A stretch of DNA of 64,000 nucleotides from Pasteurella sp030783905 (lineage in GTDB: Bacteria > Pseudomonadota > Gammaproteobacteria > Enterobacterales > Pasteurellaceae): positions 1 to 64,000 of the forward strand of contig CP182107.1 in assembly GCA_051122655.1 (NCBI GenBank), read 5' to 3'. The notes beneath the pieces were generated by a model. The model was not told the DNA's origin, searched no databases, and worked only from the letters and a program-made list of their open reading frames with translations. The translations under genes were made by a program, and so were the position numbers. This document shows positions 44,993 through 53,500 of this stretch, piece after piece (position 1 is the first letter of the stretch; every line of letters starts with the position of its first letter).

Positions 44993-45175
44993 TTTATTTA
45001 TTCCTTATCTATTGAATAGTTAACTTTACTTCTACAATCTCTATACCAACTTGAGTGTGTTGTTCCATTAGGAACATGACGAAATCCAAACTTTTCCTCT
45101 CATTTTTGGTAGGTTTTAATTAAGATTGTATTTGATGTATAAAATAAGTTATAGCCACGCTATCGTAGAATGGAT
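44993..45175 (-). other. groES-groEL intergenic spacer
   Basis: A 183-nt spacer with no ORF. It contains a small stem TGTTCC / GGAACA (45061-45066, 45071-45076). It may be an RNA-processing region or carry a second promoter for groEL, but no strong promoter consensus was recognised. Confidence 0.4.
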
Positions 45176-45466
45176 TTATTCCACAATGGCTAAAATATCG
45201 TTTTCAGAAATAATTAAGACTTCTTCGCCATCAATTTTTTCTGCTTTTACGCCATAACCATCATTGAAAATAACCGTATCACCAACTTTTACATCTAACG
45301 GTCGTACGCTACCATTTTCTAAAATACGACCTTTACCCACGGCTAATACTTTTGCACGAGTAGATTTTGTGGCGGCTGAACCAGTTAATACGATACCACC
45401 CGCAGATTTTGTTTCGACTTCTTCACGTTTGATAATCACTCGGTCATGCAATGGACGAATATTCAT
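45176..45466 (-). CDS. groS: Co-chaperonin GroES
   Basis: A 96-aa lid protein of the GroEL chamber: MNIRPLHDRVIIKREEVETKSAGGIVL split at the mobile loop, then VGDTVIFNDGYG and VLIISENDILAIVE. It is the first gene of the groESL operon and sits next to fxsA, as in E. coli. A sigma32-type promoter lies just upstream. Confidence 0.98.
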   Translation of the reverse strand: MNIRPLHDRVIIKREEVETKSAGGIVLTGSAATKSTRAKVLAVGKGRILENGSVRPLDVKVGDTVIFNDGYGVKAEKIDGEEVLIISENDILAIVE

Positions 45467-45513
45467 TGAATTACTCCTTAATTAAATTATGTTTTTGCTT
45501 AAACGTTTCCCTA

Positions 45514-45541
45514 ATATGAGGGAGGATTTGTCTGTTTCAAG
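45514..45541 (-). promoter_or_regulatory. Sigma32 heat-shock promoter of groESL
   Basis: On the minus strand CCCCTTGAAA (CTTGAAA at 45535-45541), a 12-nt spacer, then CCCTCATAT (45514-45522), close to the sigma32 consensus CTTGAAA-N-CCCCATNT. It is located 48 nt before groES. No CIRCE element is present. Confidence 0.8.
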
Positions 45542-45554
45542 GGGAAAAATAAAA

Positions 45555-46025
45555 TTATTTTATTCTTTTATCATCATCCACTTGTTTTTCGTATTCAGCT
45601 TCAAAGACCTCACTTTCTGTCTGACCAGTGCTTGTCTTGTGGCGGCGGCGAAAGAAACGGTGACGCACCACGTGGATCTTGTTGGTAATCAGTTTTTCAA
45701 TCCAAAGACTGGTGATCGGGATTAATAAAAATAACGCGATTAAGTCAGTCAGAAAGCCCGGAATAAAGAAAAGGATACCTGCCACGATCCAAATCCCTGA
45801 TTTTAATAAGGCGCGTGCAGGAATCTCGCCTTGGGACAATTGTTTTTGTACATTTAATAACGTGTACCAACCCCGAGCGCGGATCATGAATAGCCCGAAC
45901 AGCGATGACAAGATGAGTAACAAAATGAGACTCAAAATGCCAATAGTCGATCCGACCCAAACTAAAAGGGATAACTCGGCATAAACAAATAAAAAAGCGA
46001 TAAAAAGAAAGAGAACGAGAGGCAT
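45555..46025 (-). CDS. fxsA: FxsA family membrane protein
   Basis: A 156-aa inner-membrane protein with three to four TM segments (LVLFLFIAFLFVYAELSLLVWV, ILSLILLLILSSLFGLFMI, IWIVAGILFFIPGFLTD) and a basic then acidic cytoplasmic tail. FxsA was named for suppressing F-plasmid exclusion of phage T7; its molecular function is unknown. The start at MPLVLFLF was chosen over one 21 codons upstream. Position upstream of groES is conserved with E. coli. Confidence 0.88.
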   Translation of the reverse strand: MPLVLFLFIAFLFVYAELSLLVWVGSTIGILSLILLLILSSLFGLFMIRARGWYTLLNVQKQLSQGEIPARALLKSGIWIVAGILFFIPGFLTDLIALFLLIPITSLWIEKLITNKIHVVRHRFFRRRHKTSTGQTESEVFEAEYEKQVDDDKRIK

Positions 46026-46115
46026 TGTTGTTTCCTTGCGATGTACATATTGATGAGATGTCATTATAAATGGGTGCAAATTAGGCAAATTTCAACCGCA
46101 CTTTGGCATAAAAAA

Positions 46116-46141
46116 TAAAGCCCACAATGTTGTGAGCTTTA
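46116..46141 (-). terminator. Terminator after the AbgT transporter gene
   Basis: A 12-bp stem TAAAGCCCACAA / TTGTGAGCTTTA with one mismatch (46116-46127, 46130-46141), followed on the minus strand by TTTTTTAT. Confidence 0.75.
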
Positions 46142-46156
46142 AAATGGCTTGTAGGG

Positions 46157-47728
46157 TTATTGTACTGGATAGACCATGGGGGAGTTAGGGCCGACAGGTA
46201 AACCTAACACGAAGACCCAGATGAAGAACATTGCAGACCATGCGGCTAAGAAGGCCACAGAATACGGCAACATCATGGAGACAAGTGTGCCGACCCCCGC
46301 ATCTTTTTTATATTTCAATACGGTTGCCATAATTAAACCAAAGTAACTCATCATTGGGGTGATGATATTGGTTACCGAATCACCGATACGATAGGCTGCT
46401 TGAATGATTTCTGGTGAGTAACCCGTTAACATTAGCATTGGTACAAAAATCGGTGCAGTCACAGCCCATTGCGCAGAGGCGGAACCAATCATTAAATTGA
46501 TGAAGGCACAAATGAGAATGAAACCCATAAAGAGGATACCGCCATGTAGGCCCACTTCATTTAAGAAATTTGCGCCTTTGACAGCAATGTATTGCCCAAT
46601 ATTGGTCCAGTTAAAGAAAGCGACAAATTGTGAGGCAAAGAAGATAATGACCAAGTATAGTCCTAGGGTGCTCATGGCATCTGCCATCGCATTAACCACA
46701 TCTTTTTCACGACGAATGCTTTTGGTCACTATCCCGTAAACCGTCCCCGGAATAGCAAAAAGAATGAAAATGAAGGCAACGATCGATTTTAAGAACGGTG
46801 AACCGGTGACTAAGCCTGTTTTGGGATCGCGTAAGATTCCATTTTCAGGCACGATGGTCCAAGCTAATAACGCACATAAAATCAAGAACACCAAACCGGC
46901 ATATTTTAATCCTTTACGCTCTAATGGCGAGACTTCATTCGAGTGCTGTAAATCAATTTCTTCTTGTGAAAGGTGGCTGTTATAAGGACCTAATTGCGGT
47001 TCTACAATTTTTTCTGTAATGAAATAACCAATAAACGCGATCACGAAAGTACTGGCCGCCATAAAGAACCAGTTCGCCTCTGGCCCGACTGTATAAGTGG
47101 GATCAATAATTTGTGCGGCTTGTTGTGTGATGCCTGCGAGTAATGGGTCAATGGTCCCTAATAAAAGGTTAGCCGAGTAACCGCCAGAGACACCAGCAAA
47201 TGCGGCAGCAAGACCAGCTAATGGGTGGCGACCCAATGAGTGAAAAATAATGGCGGCTAACGGAATGAGGACAACATAACCTAATTCAGAAGCTGTATTC
47301 GACAGAATCCCTGCAAAGACAATAGTAAACGTCGTCAATTTACGCGGTGATTTGGTCACTAATAAACGCATAACCGCAGAAAGTAGTCCTGCTTTTTCAG
47401 CAATCCCGACCCCTAATAATGCGACTAATACCGTGCCTAATGGGGCAAAGTTGGTAAAGTTTTTCACCAAATTAGTCAAAATTTTGCTTAATCCTTCTGC
47501 ATTAAGCAAGCTTACCACGTAAATCATACCGTCTGCGGCACGTCCTTTTGCACCTTCAGGGCGTGGATCGGCAACGGCTAAGCCAAAATAGTCACCTAAC
47601 GCGGAGGTTATTAATAATAAAACAATAAAAATCATAAAAAGGGTGACGGGGTGGGGTAACATGTTCCCGAGCCATTCCACCGTATGAAGAAATTTACTGC
47701 CTTTCGTTTGTTGTTGTGTTGTCGTCAT
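46157..47728 (-). CDS. AbgT family p-aminobenzoyl-glutamate transporter
   Basis: A 523-aa polytopic inner-membrane protein with about a dozen hydrophobic segments. It matches AbgT/MtrF: LHTVEWLGNMLPHPVTLF at the N-terminus, NFAPLGTVLVALLGVGIAEKAGL, GVSGGYSANLLLGTIDPLLAG and the C-terminal YRIGDSVTNIITPMMSYF. Family members import p-aminobenzoyl-glutamate (AbgT) or export sulfonamide-type antimetabolites (MtrF). No abgAB hydrolase genes are adjacent, so direction and substrate remain open. Confidence 0.88.
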   Translation of the reverse strand: MTTTQQQTKGSKFLHTVEWLGNMLPHPVTLFMIFIVLLLITSALGDYFGLAVADPRPEGAKGRAADGMIYVVSLLNAEGLSKILTNLVKNFTNFAPLGTVLVALLGVGIAEKAGLLSAVMRLLVTKSPRKLTTFTIVFAGILSNTASELGYVVLIPLAAIIFHSLGRHPLAGLAAAFAGVSGGYSANLLLGTIDPLLAGITQQAAQIIDPTYTVGPEANWFFMAASTFVIAFIGYFITEKIVEPQLGPYNSHLSQEEIDLQHSNEVSPLERKGLKYAGLVFLILCALLAWTIVPENGILRDPKTGLVTGSPFLKSIVAFIFILFAIPGTVYGIVTKSIRREKDVVNAMADAMSTLGLYLVIIFFASQFVAFFNWTNIGQYIAVKGANFLNEVGLHGGILFMGFILICAFINLMIGSASAQWAVTAPIFVPMLMLTGYSPEIIQAAYRIGDSVTNIITPMMSYFGLIMATVLKYKKDAGVGTLVSMMLPYSVAFLAAWSAMFFIWVFVLGLPVGPNSPMVYPVQ

Positions 47729-48058
47729 GTTTAGTCCTTCTATATTTTATATGATACAAGGGCTATGCTTGTTTTTTGCCCAACTGCAATTTAACACGAT
47801 AGATGCGACATTTGAATAAAAATTTTAACAAAGTGTTAACATAATCAAATTATTTCTTTTTTATTTCTGTTAATCTAATCATACACTATGGATAAATTTT
47901 TATTTTATGAGGTGCTTTCGGATTAATAAAACTAATCTGAATGATAAAAATATGTCGTGGGGGCAGTCTGTAAAATGTGACGCTGATCAAATATTTAGCA
48001 ACGTTATTTCCATTATAATAGGCGTTAACTTATTCATCACTCGAAATGGAGGGTAATA
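47729..48058 (+). promoter_or_regulatory. aspA upstream region with CRP/FNR-like site
   Basis: A 330-nt gene-free region. At 47973-47994 it has AAATGTGA-CGCTGA-TCAAATAT, matching the CRP consensus in the left half and nearly in the right half. Its right half also gives an FNR-like ATCAA. In E. coli aspA is controlled by CRP and FNR, so catabolite and anaerobic control is plausible. The rest is AT-rich with no ORF. Confidence 0.55.
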
Positions 48059-49477
48059 ATGACAGTGACGAGAAAAGAAGTGGATTTACTTGGAGAACGC
48101 GAGGTGCCTGCCGAGGCTTATTGGGGCATTCATACGTTAAGAGCGGTAGAAAATTTTAATATTTCCAATGCGGTGATTTCGGATGTACCTGATTTTGTGC
48201 GTGGTATGGTGATGGTGAAAAAAGCAGCCGCCTTAGCCAACGGTGAATTGGGGGCGATTCCGAGTAAAATTGCCAAAGCGATTGTGGCGGCTTGTGATGA
48301 AATCTTGAATACAGGCAAATGCTTAGATCAATTCCCGTCAGATATCTATCAAGGTGGTGCAGGGACGTCGGTGAATATGAATACCAATGAGGTCGTGGCG
48401 AACTTAGCACTAGAGTTGTTAGGACACAAAAAAGGGGAATACCAGTATTTAGATCCGATGGATCATGTCAACGCCAGTCAATCAACTAACGATGCCTACC
48501 CAACGGGTTTCCGTATTGCGGTTTATAACAGCATTATGAAACTGGTGGCGAAAGTGCTTTATTTACAACAGGGGTTTGAAAGTAAAGCAAAAGAGTTTTC
48601 CCATATTCTTAAAATGGGGCGTACGCAATTACAAGATGCGGTGCCAATGACAGTTGGACAAGAATTTAAAGCATTTTCGGTGCTATTAGATGAAGAAGTC
48701 CGTAATTTAACCCGCACTGCAGAATACTTACTCGAAGTCAATTTAGGTGCGACAGCAATTGGTACCGGCTTAAATACACCAAAAGGCTATGCGCCGCTAG
48801 CGGTGAAATACCTGTCTGAAGTCAGTGGCCTACCTTGTGTATTAGCTGAAAACTTAATTGAAGCAACCTCCGACTGTGGTGCCTACGTGATGGTACATGG
48901 TGCGCTTAAACGTACCGCAGTGAAATTGTCTAAAGTGTGTAATGATTTACGTTTATTATCTTCAGGACCGCGTGCCGGCTTAAATGAAATTAACTTGCCT
49001 GAGTTACAAGCAGGTTCATCCATTATGCCAGCTAAAGTTAACCCTGTGGTGCCAGAAGTGGTCAACCAAGTCTGCTATAAAGTGTTTGGTAATGACACCA
49101 CCATTACGTTTGCGGCAGAAGCAGGACAATTACAATTGAATGTCATGGAGCCCGTGATTGCACAAGCGATGTTTGAATCGATTGATATTTTGACTAATGC
49201 GTGTGTGAACTTACGCGATAAATGTATTGATGGCATTACGGTGAATAAAGACATTTGTGAAAACTATGTCTTTAATTCTATCGGTATTGTGACTTACTTA
49301 AACCCATTTATTGGGCACCATAATGGCGATTTAGTCGGTAAAATCTGTGCAAAAACTGGTCGTGGGGTGAAAGAAGTGGTGCTAGAGAAAGGGCTTCTCA
49401 CCGAAGCAGAATTAGATGATATTCTTTCTGTGGAAAACTTAATGAATCCAACCTATAAAGCGAAGTTGAATAAATAG
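48059..49477 (+). CDS. aspA: Aspartate ammonia-lyase
   Basis: Aspartase converts L-aspartate to fumarate and ammonia, feeding fumarate respiration under anaerobiosis. The 472-aa protein belongs to the fumarase/aspartase superfamily, with the signature loop AGSSIMPAKVNPVVPE, ASQSTNDAYPTGFR and GRTQLQDAVPM. Length and N-terminus (TRKEVDLLGEREVPAEAYWG) match AspA rather than FumC. An AATGGAGGGT ribosome-binding site precedes the ATG. It is divergent from the AbgT gene. Confidence 0.96.
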   Translation: MTVTRKEVDLLGEREVPAEAYWGIHTLRAVENFNISNAVISDVPDFVRGMVMVKKAAALANGELGAIPSKIAKAIVAACDEILNTGKCLDQFPSDIYQGGAGTSVNMNTNEVVANLALELLGHKKGEYQYLDPMDHVNASQSTNDAYPTGFRIAVYNSIMKLVAKVLYLQQGFESKAKEFSHILKMGRTQLQDAVPMTVGQEFKAFSVLLDEEVRNLTRTAEYLLEVNLGATAIGTGLNTPKGYAPLAVKYLSEVSGLPCVLAENLIEATSDCGAYVMVHGALKRTAVKLSKVCNDLRLLSSGPRAGLNEINLPELQAGSSIMPAKVNPVVPEVVNQVCYKVFGNDTTITFAAEAGQLQLNVMEPVIAQAMFESIDILTNACVNLRDKCIDGITVNKDICENYVFNSIGIVTYLNPFIGHHNGDLVGKICAKTGRGVKEVVLEKGLLTEAELDDILSVENLMNPTYKAKLNK

Positions 49478-49500
49478 CTTACAAAAGAGTTGTTAAAATC

Positions 49501-49540
49501 AACCGCACTTTGAGTCTGCTTAAAGTGCGGTTTCTTTTTT
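49501..49540 (+). terminator. Terminator after aspA made of paired uptake sequences
   Basis: An 11-bp stem AACCGCACTTT / AAAGTGCGGTT (49501-49511, 49522-49532) followed by TCTTTTTT. Each arm contains one AAGTGCGGT word. Confidence 0.88.
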
Positions 49541-49572
49541 GGAAATTTTCTTTGTTATACCTCGCCAAGAAA

Positions 49573-49596
49573 AAATGGCACTTTACAGTGCCATTT
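49573..49596 (-). terminator. Terminator after glyS
   Basis: A 10-bp stem AAATGGCACT / AGTGCCATTT (49573-49582, 49587-49596) lies just beyond the glyS stop on the minus strand, followed there by TTTCTTGG. Confidence 0.65.
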
Positions 49597-49613
49597 CGCG
49601 ATGCGGTTATCTA

Positions 49614-51683
49614 TTATTGTAAGAGGGAAATATCCGCCACTTGTAAGAACAGATTACGTAAGTTAGTTAAGATCGCTAAACGATTTTGACGTAATTGTGG
49701 ATCGTCCGCGTTCACCATGACATTATCGAAGAAGTTATCAACGGGTTCACGCAATGCAGCTAAACGATCCAGTGCCACTTGGTATTCACCTTTCGCAAAT
49801 AGTGGGGCAAGTTCAGCTTGTAACGCAATGACGTGTTCAGCCAGAACTTTTTCGGTCGCTTCAACACATAAGCTTGTGTCAATGTTGGCCGGTAATTCCC
49901 CTTCAACTTTGGCTAAAATATTGCTTACCCGTTTGTTGGCTGCGGCTAGCGCCTCTGCCGCATCCAGTGTGCGGAAGTGAGCGACTGCACGTACTCGGGC
50001 ATCAAAGTCAGACGGCTTGGTTGGGCGACGAGCTAATACCGCTTGAATGACATCCACTGCAATCCCTTCATCTTGATACCACGCACGGAAACGACCAAGC
50101 ATAAACTCAACCACATCTTCTACTACATTGGCATTGGTTAACTTGTCGCCGAAAAGAGCGCTCGATTTTTTCACAATGTCAGCTAAATCGAGTGGTAGGT
50201 TTTTCTCCACGATAATGCGTAATGCCCCTAATGCCGCACGACGTAAAGCAAACGGATCGGCACTGCCTTTTGGTTGTTGACCAATCCCGAAAATCCCTGT
50301 GAGGGTATCAAATTTGTCCGCTAATGCTACCGCACTTGCCACCAAGGATTTTGGCAATTCATCGCCCGCAAAACGTGGCATATATTGTTCGTTTAATGCT
50401 ACTGCTACTTCTTCGTCTTCGCCGTCTGCTCGTGCATAGTGCATACCCATCACGCCTTGCGTGTCAGTAAATTCAAACACCATGTTGGTCATTAAGTCAC
50501 ATTTTGACAATAACCCTGCACGTTTGGCTTTGGCTTCGTCTGCCCCGATTTGTTTGGCAATCTCGCCAGCCAGTTGTTCAATACGTGCCGTTTTATCACG
50601 CAATGTACCCAGCTGTTGTTGGAATAACACGCTTTCTAAACGTGGTAATTGATCTTCTAAACGTTGTTTTAAATCGGTTTTAAAGAAAAATTCAGCATCG
50701 GTCAAACGTGGACGCACCACTTTTTCGTTCCCTTCGATGATTTTGCTTGGATCGTCTGGGTTGATGTTCGACACAAAAATAAAGTGCGGTAATAATTTGC
50801 CGTCTTTATCATAAATGGGGAAATATTTTTGGTCGCCTTTCATGGTGTAAACCAAAGCTTCCGCTGGCACAGCGAGGAAACGTTCTTCAAATTTTGCCGC
50901 CAACACATTTGGATATTCCACAAGGGAAGTGACTTCATCAAGCAAGTCATCTTCAATATCCGCCACGCCACCCAGTGCGGTCGCTTTTTCTTGCGATTTC
51001 GCCAAAATTAACGCTTTACGCTCATTGAAGTCAGCCACCACTGAGCCTTTTTCTTTTAATAGTGCCGGGTATTGATCCGCGTGTGAAATTTGGAACTCAC
51101 GCTCACCAAGGAAACGGTGACCACGAATGGTGCGACCGCTTTCCACGCCTAAAATTTCGCCTTTGATTAGTTCATCGCCAAGCAACATCGTCACCGTGTG
51201 AACAGGACGAATAAATTGCACCGTTTTGTCCGCCCAACGCATCGGTTTTGGAATAGGCAATTTGGCTAAGGCATTTGCCACAATATCTTTCAGCAAGTTT
51301 TTGGTCGGCTGCCCTTCGATTGTGGCACGGTGTACTAACCACTCGCCTTTATCCGTGGCAATGCGTTCAGCTTGCTCAACGCTGATCCCACAACCACGCG
51401 CCCAGCCTTCAGCCGCTTTAGTTGGTTTGCCTTCCGCATCAAATGCCGCAGACACCGCCGGCCCACGTTTTTCAATTTGCTTGCTTGGTTGGCTCGTTGC
51501 TAAACCTAACACTTTCACCGCTAAACGACGCGGTGCCGCAAACCATTCAACGTTATCAAAGGCTAAACCCGCTTGGTTTAACTCTTGCTCTACATTTTCC
51601 GCAAATGCGGTTGCTAATTTCTTGAGCGCCTTCGGTGGCAGCTCTTCAGTGCCGATCTCGGCGAGGAAGTTTTGTGTTGTCAT
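49614..51683 (-). CDS. glyS: Glycyl-tRNA synthetase beta subunit
   Basis: The 689-aa beta subunit of the tetrameric alpha2beta2 glycyl-tRNA synthetase. It starts TTQNFLAEIGTEELPPKALKK, has the HD-like core and ends with an ArgRS-type anticodon-binding domain (QNRLAILTNLRNLFLQVADISLL). The catalytic alpha subunit gene glyQ is not in this window, although it commonly lies just upstream. The start at MTTQNF was chosen over one 11 codons earlier. Its first 12 codons are duplicated at 52920-52972. Confidence 0.96.
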   Translation of the reverse strand: MTTQNFLAEIGTEELPPKALKKLATAFAENVEQELNQAGLAFDNVEWFAAPRRLAVKVLGLATSQPSKQIEKRGPAVSAAFDAEGKPTKAAEGWARGCGISVEQAERIATDKGEWLVHRATIEGQPTKNLLKDIVANALAKLPIPKPMRWADKTVQFIRPVHTVTMLLGDELIKGEILGVESGRTIRGHRFLGEREFQISHADQYPALLKEKGSVVADFNERKALILAKSQEKATALGGVADIEDDLLDEVTSLVEYPNVLAAKFEERFLAVPAEALVYTMKGDQKYFPIYDKDGKLLPHFIFVSNINPDDPSKIIEGNEKVVRPRLTDAEFFFKTDLKQRLEDQLPRLESVLFQQQLGTLRDKTARIEQLAGEIAKQIGADEAKAKRAGLLSKCDLMTNMVFEFTDTQGVMGMHYARADGEDEEVAVALNEQYMPRFAGDELPKSLVASAVALADKFDTLTGIFGIGQQPKGSADPFALRRAALGALRIIVEKNLPLDLADIVKKSSALFGDKLTNANVVEDVVEFMLGRFRAWYQDEGIAVDVIQAVLARRPTKPSDFDARVRAVAHFRTLDAAEALAAANKRVSNILAKVEGELPANIDTSLCVEATEKVLAEHVIALQAELAPLFAKGEYQVALDRLAALREPVDNFFDNVMVNADDPQLRQNRLAILTNLRNLFLQVADISLLQ

Positions 51684-51755
51684 TTTGTTTCTCTTAATTA
51701 ATTTTGTGTAGAACACAATGAGTTTTAAATTTTTAGTACTCGATAGAGAGTAGTT

Positions 51756-52826
51756 TTACTTTAATTCATCTGATGAATATGCGTTTTTTGATTTGCTCTT
51801 TTGTTTTTTCTTTTGTGATGTTATCCAATTGAATATGTCTTTATTTTCATATTTAAAATAGTTTTCAAGTTTAATTTGATATTCTTTGGACGCTTTAAGA
51901 TAAATCCCCTTAATTTCAGAAATGAATGCATGATCATCTGCGCCTAACAGTTTAGCTTTTGTAAACCATTCTTGTCCTTTCTCAATATCTTCAAGATCAA
52001 AATAAATTGCACCGAGTAATGTACAAGGACGATAATCGTCCTCTCGTTTACTGTGTGCAGTATGAGCAAATTCTAATGCTTGGGATAGATTACCTAAATC
52101 TCTATTGACACCACCATATGTTGTGAAATACGCAGATTCTATTTTTAAAGATGATAGCCGTTTTTTATCAACCGTTTCTAAATATTCTTTAACTTCTTCA
52201 GGTTCTTTAGCTTTTCTAAAATGGCCACTGGCATTAATGAGTTTCCAGATATTTTTATGTTTTTTATATTCGTCTAAGTAGTAAGAGCCTTCAATTAAAT
52301 GGTATTGGGTGTAAATATTGTAGTAATTGAAGTAACTTTCTCCATTCTCATCTTTTTCTGTTAATAAAAATGCTTTTTCTGCTTCATTAATTCGTTTTTT
52401 GTTATGCAGTTTTCTTAGAACTGACATTAATGGCTTGAATTGTTTTGGTTCAATATATCTAACACCAAAATATGCTCTAATTTTTTTATTTACTTCTTTC
52501 TTATGGTTTTCTTGATGCTTTTTTTGGTAGTCAGGGTGTTCAAATACACTTGGTATTATTAATGTTTTGTTGGTTCTAATCTCTAAGATGACTCTTTCTT
52601 TGAATTGGTCGTAATCAATTTGAGAATCGAGCAAATCGTGCAAAGCATAAAATCCATTCATTTTCAGAAAGCTCAAATAGTATTCTTTCATTCTTTGATT
52701 AATACTCTTTTGATCTAATTCCAAAATAATCTGCTTCAATAACTCAGAATCATAAAAGGATTTTTTTATACTGTATTTCTGAGATAATGAGTCAAAATTA
52801 TTTGATTCTATTGATGTTGATTGCAT
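51756..52826 (-). CDS. Uncharacterised TPR-like protein
   Basis: A 356-aa soluble, Lys-rich protein that I do not recognise. The C-terminal half has helix pairs resembling tetratricopeptide repeats (for example NLSQALEFAHTAHSKREDDYRP, LGAIYFDLEDIEKGQEWFTKAK), and it ends in a basic low-complexity tail (KKKQKSKSK). No catalytic motif was seen. A GAGGAAAA site precedes the ATG. It lies between glyS and a duplicated fragment of the glyS 5' end, is AT-rich, and appears to have been inserted. A cargo or defence-type gene is possible, but nothing in the sequence proves it. Confidence 0.65.
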   Translation of the reverse strand: MQSTSIESNNFDSLSQKYSIKKSFYDSELLKQIILELDQKSINQRMKEYYLSFLKMNGFYALHDLLDSQIDYDQFKERVILEIRTNKTLIIPSVFEHPDYQKKHQENHKKEVNKKIRAYFGVRYIEPKQFKPLMSVLRKLHNKKRINEAEKAFLLTEKDENGESYFNYYNIYTQYHLIEGSYYLDEYKKHKNIWKLINASGHFRKAKEPEEVKEYLETVDKKRLSSLKIESAYFTTYGGVNRDLGNLSQALEFAHTAHSKREDDYRPCTLLGAIYFDLEDIEKGQEWFTKAKLLGADDHAFISEIKGIYLKASKEYQIKLENYFKYENKDIFNWITSQKKKQKSKSKNAYSSDELK

Positions 52827-52860
52827 TTTTCCTCACTTCTAGATTATTTAGTGACCTTCC

Positions 52861-52896
52861 TCTTTGACGAGCCCCTTTATTTGTATCTGTCAAAGA
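52861..52896. repeat. Inverted repeat upstream of the TPR-like gene
   Basis: TCTTTGAC / GTCAAAGA (52861-52868, 52889-52896), separated by 20 nt, next to a GGCCACCTAAAATGACA segment. It sits between the inserted gene and the glyS remnant. It may be an operator or a vestige of a mobile-element end. Confidence 0.4.
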
Positions 52897-52919
52897 AAGC
52901 GGCCACCTAAAATGACAAC

Positions 52920-52972
52920 GCTCTAGTGCCGACCTCAGCGAGGAAGTTTTGTGTTGTCATTTTGTTTCTCTT
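52920..52972 (-). pseudogene. glyS: Duplicated 5' fragment of glyS
   Basis: About 50 nt nearly identical to 51641-51695, covering the glyS ribosome-binding region, ATG and first 12 codons. It reads MTTQNFLAEVGT against MTTQNFLAEIGT in the intact gene, then loses frame through a 2-nt deletion. There are two further substitutions. It marks the right edge of the segment carrying the TPR-like gene. Confidence 0.88.
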
Positions 52973-52989
52973 TAAAAAATATCAAGATT

Positions 52990-53370
52990 CTATTTCTTTC
53001 TCGTACATTTAATTGTTATTTTTTCTGTTTTAACATCAGTTCCAAATTCCGCATGATAATTTTTATAAAGCATCATTGCTAAAGTCATTCCGCCCAAAAT
53101 AACAGCCAATATAATCGCGATTTCAAATGTTGCGAATATGCCGATAGCTATTAATATTTTGTTCATTGTTATTTCAAGTAGTTCGTCACTCGTTGATGGG
53201 AAGAATGATACGGCAAAGACGAAAGCAAATGCGCCTAAAGTCCATTTGTCAATTGTTGTAATCTTTTGGGCCTTTTTCATTTTTTCGGCTAATTCACCCT
53301 TAATAATGAAACTCGGCTCTTTATTCTTCAGCGCTCTTTCAAGGTCTTCCTTCATGTTAATGACTAACAT
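52990..53370 (-). CDS. Small two-TM membrane protein of unknown function
   Basis: A 126-aa protein. A charged N-terminal helix (EDLERALKNKEPSFIIKGELAEKMKKAQ, in two segments) is followed by two hydrophobic segments (about 47-60 and 72-101) and a basic tail. I do not recognise a function. A GGAGCAAATAA ribosome-binding site supports the first ATG. It ends 18 nt before the glyS remnant, so it was probably the original upstream neighbour of glyS before the insertion. Confidence 0.65.
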   Translation of the reverse strand: MLVINMKEDLERALKNKEPSFIIKGELAEKMKKAQKITTIDKWTLGAFAFVFAVSFFPSTSDELLEITMNKILIAIGIFATFEIAIILAVILGGMTLAMMLYKNYHAEFGTDVKTEKITIKCTRKK

Positions 53371-53500
53371 TTATTTGCTCCTTGTCGACATAAATTAATA
53401 TTTATCGCACTTTGATTTTGCGAAATCTTCAATATAACTAAAAAGAGTGACGTTTCATTTGATTATGTTCGTTTCCCGACGAGCGCTATCTCTCTATCAT

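Noticed and set aside
45467..45554. CIRCE/HrcA control of groESL
   Set aside because: The TTAGCACTC-N9-GAGTGCTAA inverted repeat is absent; a sigma32-like promoter explains heat-shock control instead.
52861..52896. Complete insertion sequence next to glyS
   Set aside because: No transposase frame exists between 51684 and 53500; only a short inverted repeat is present.
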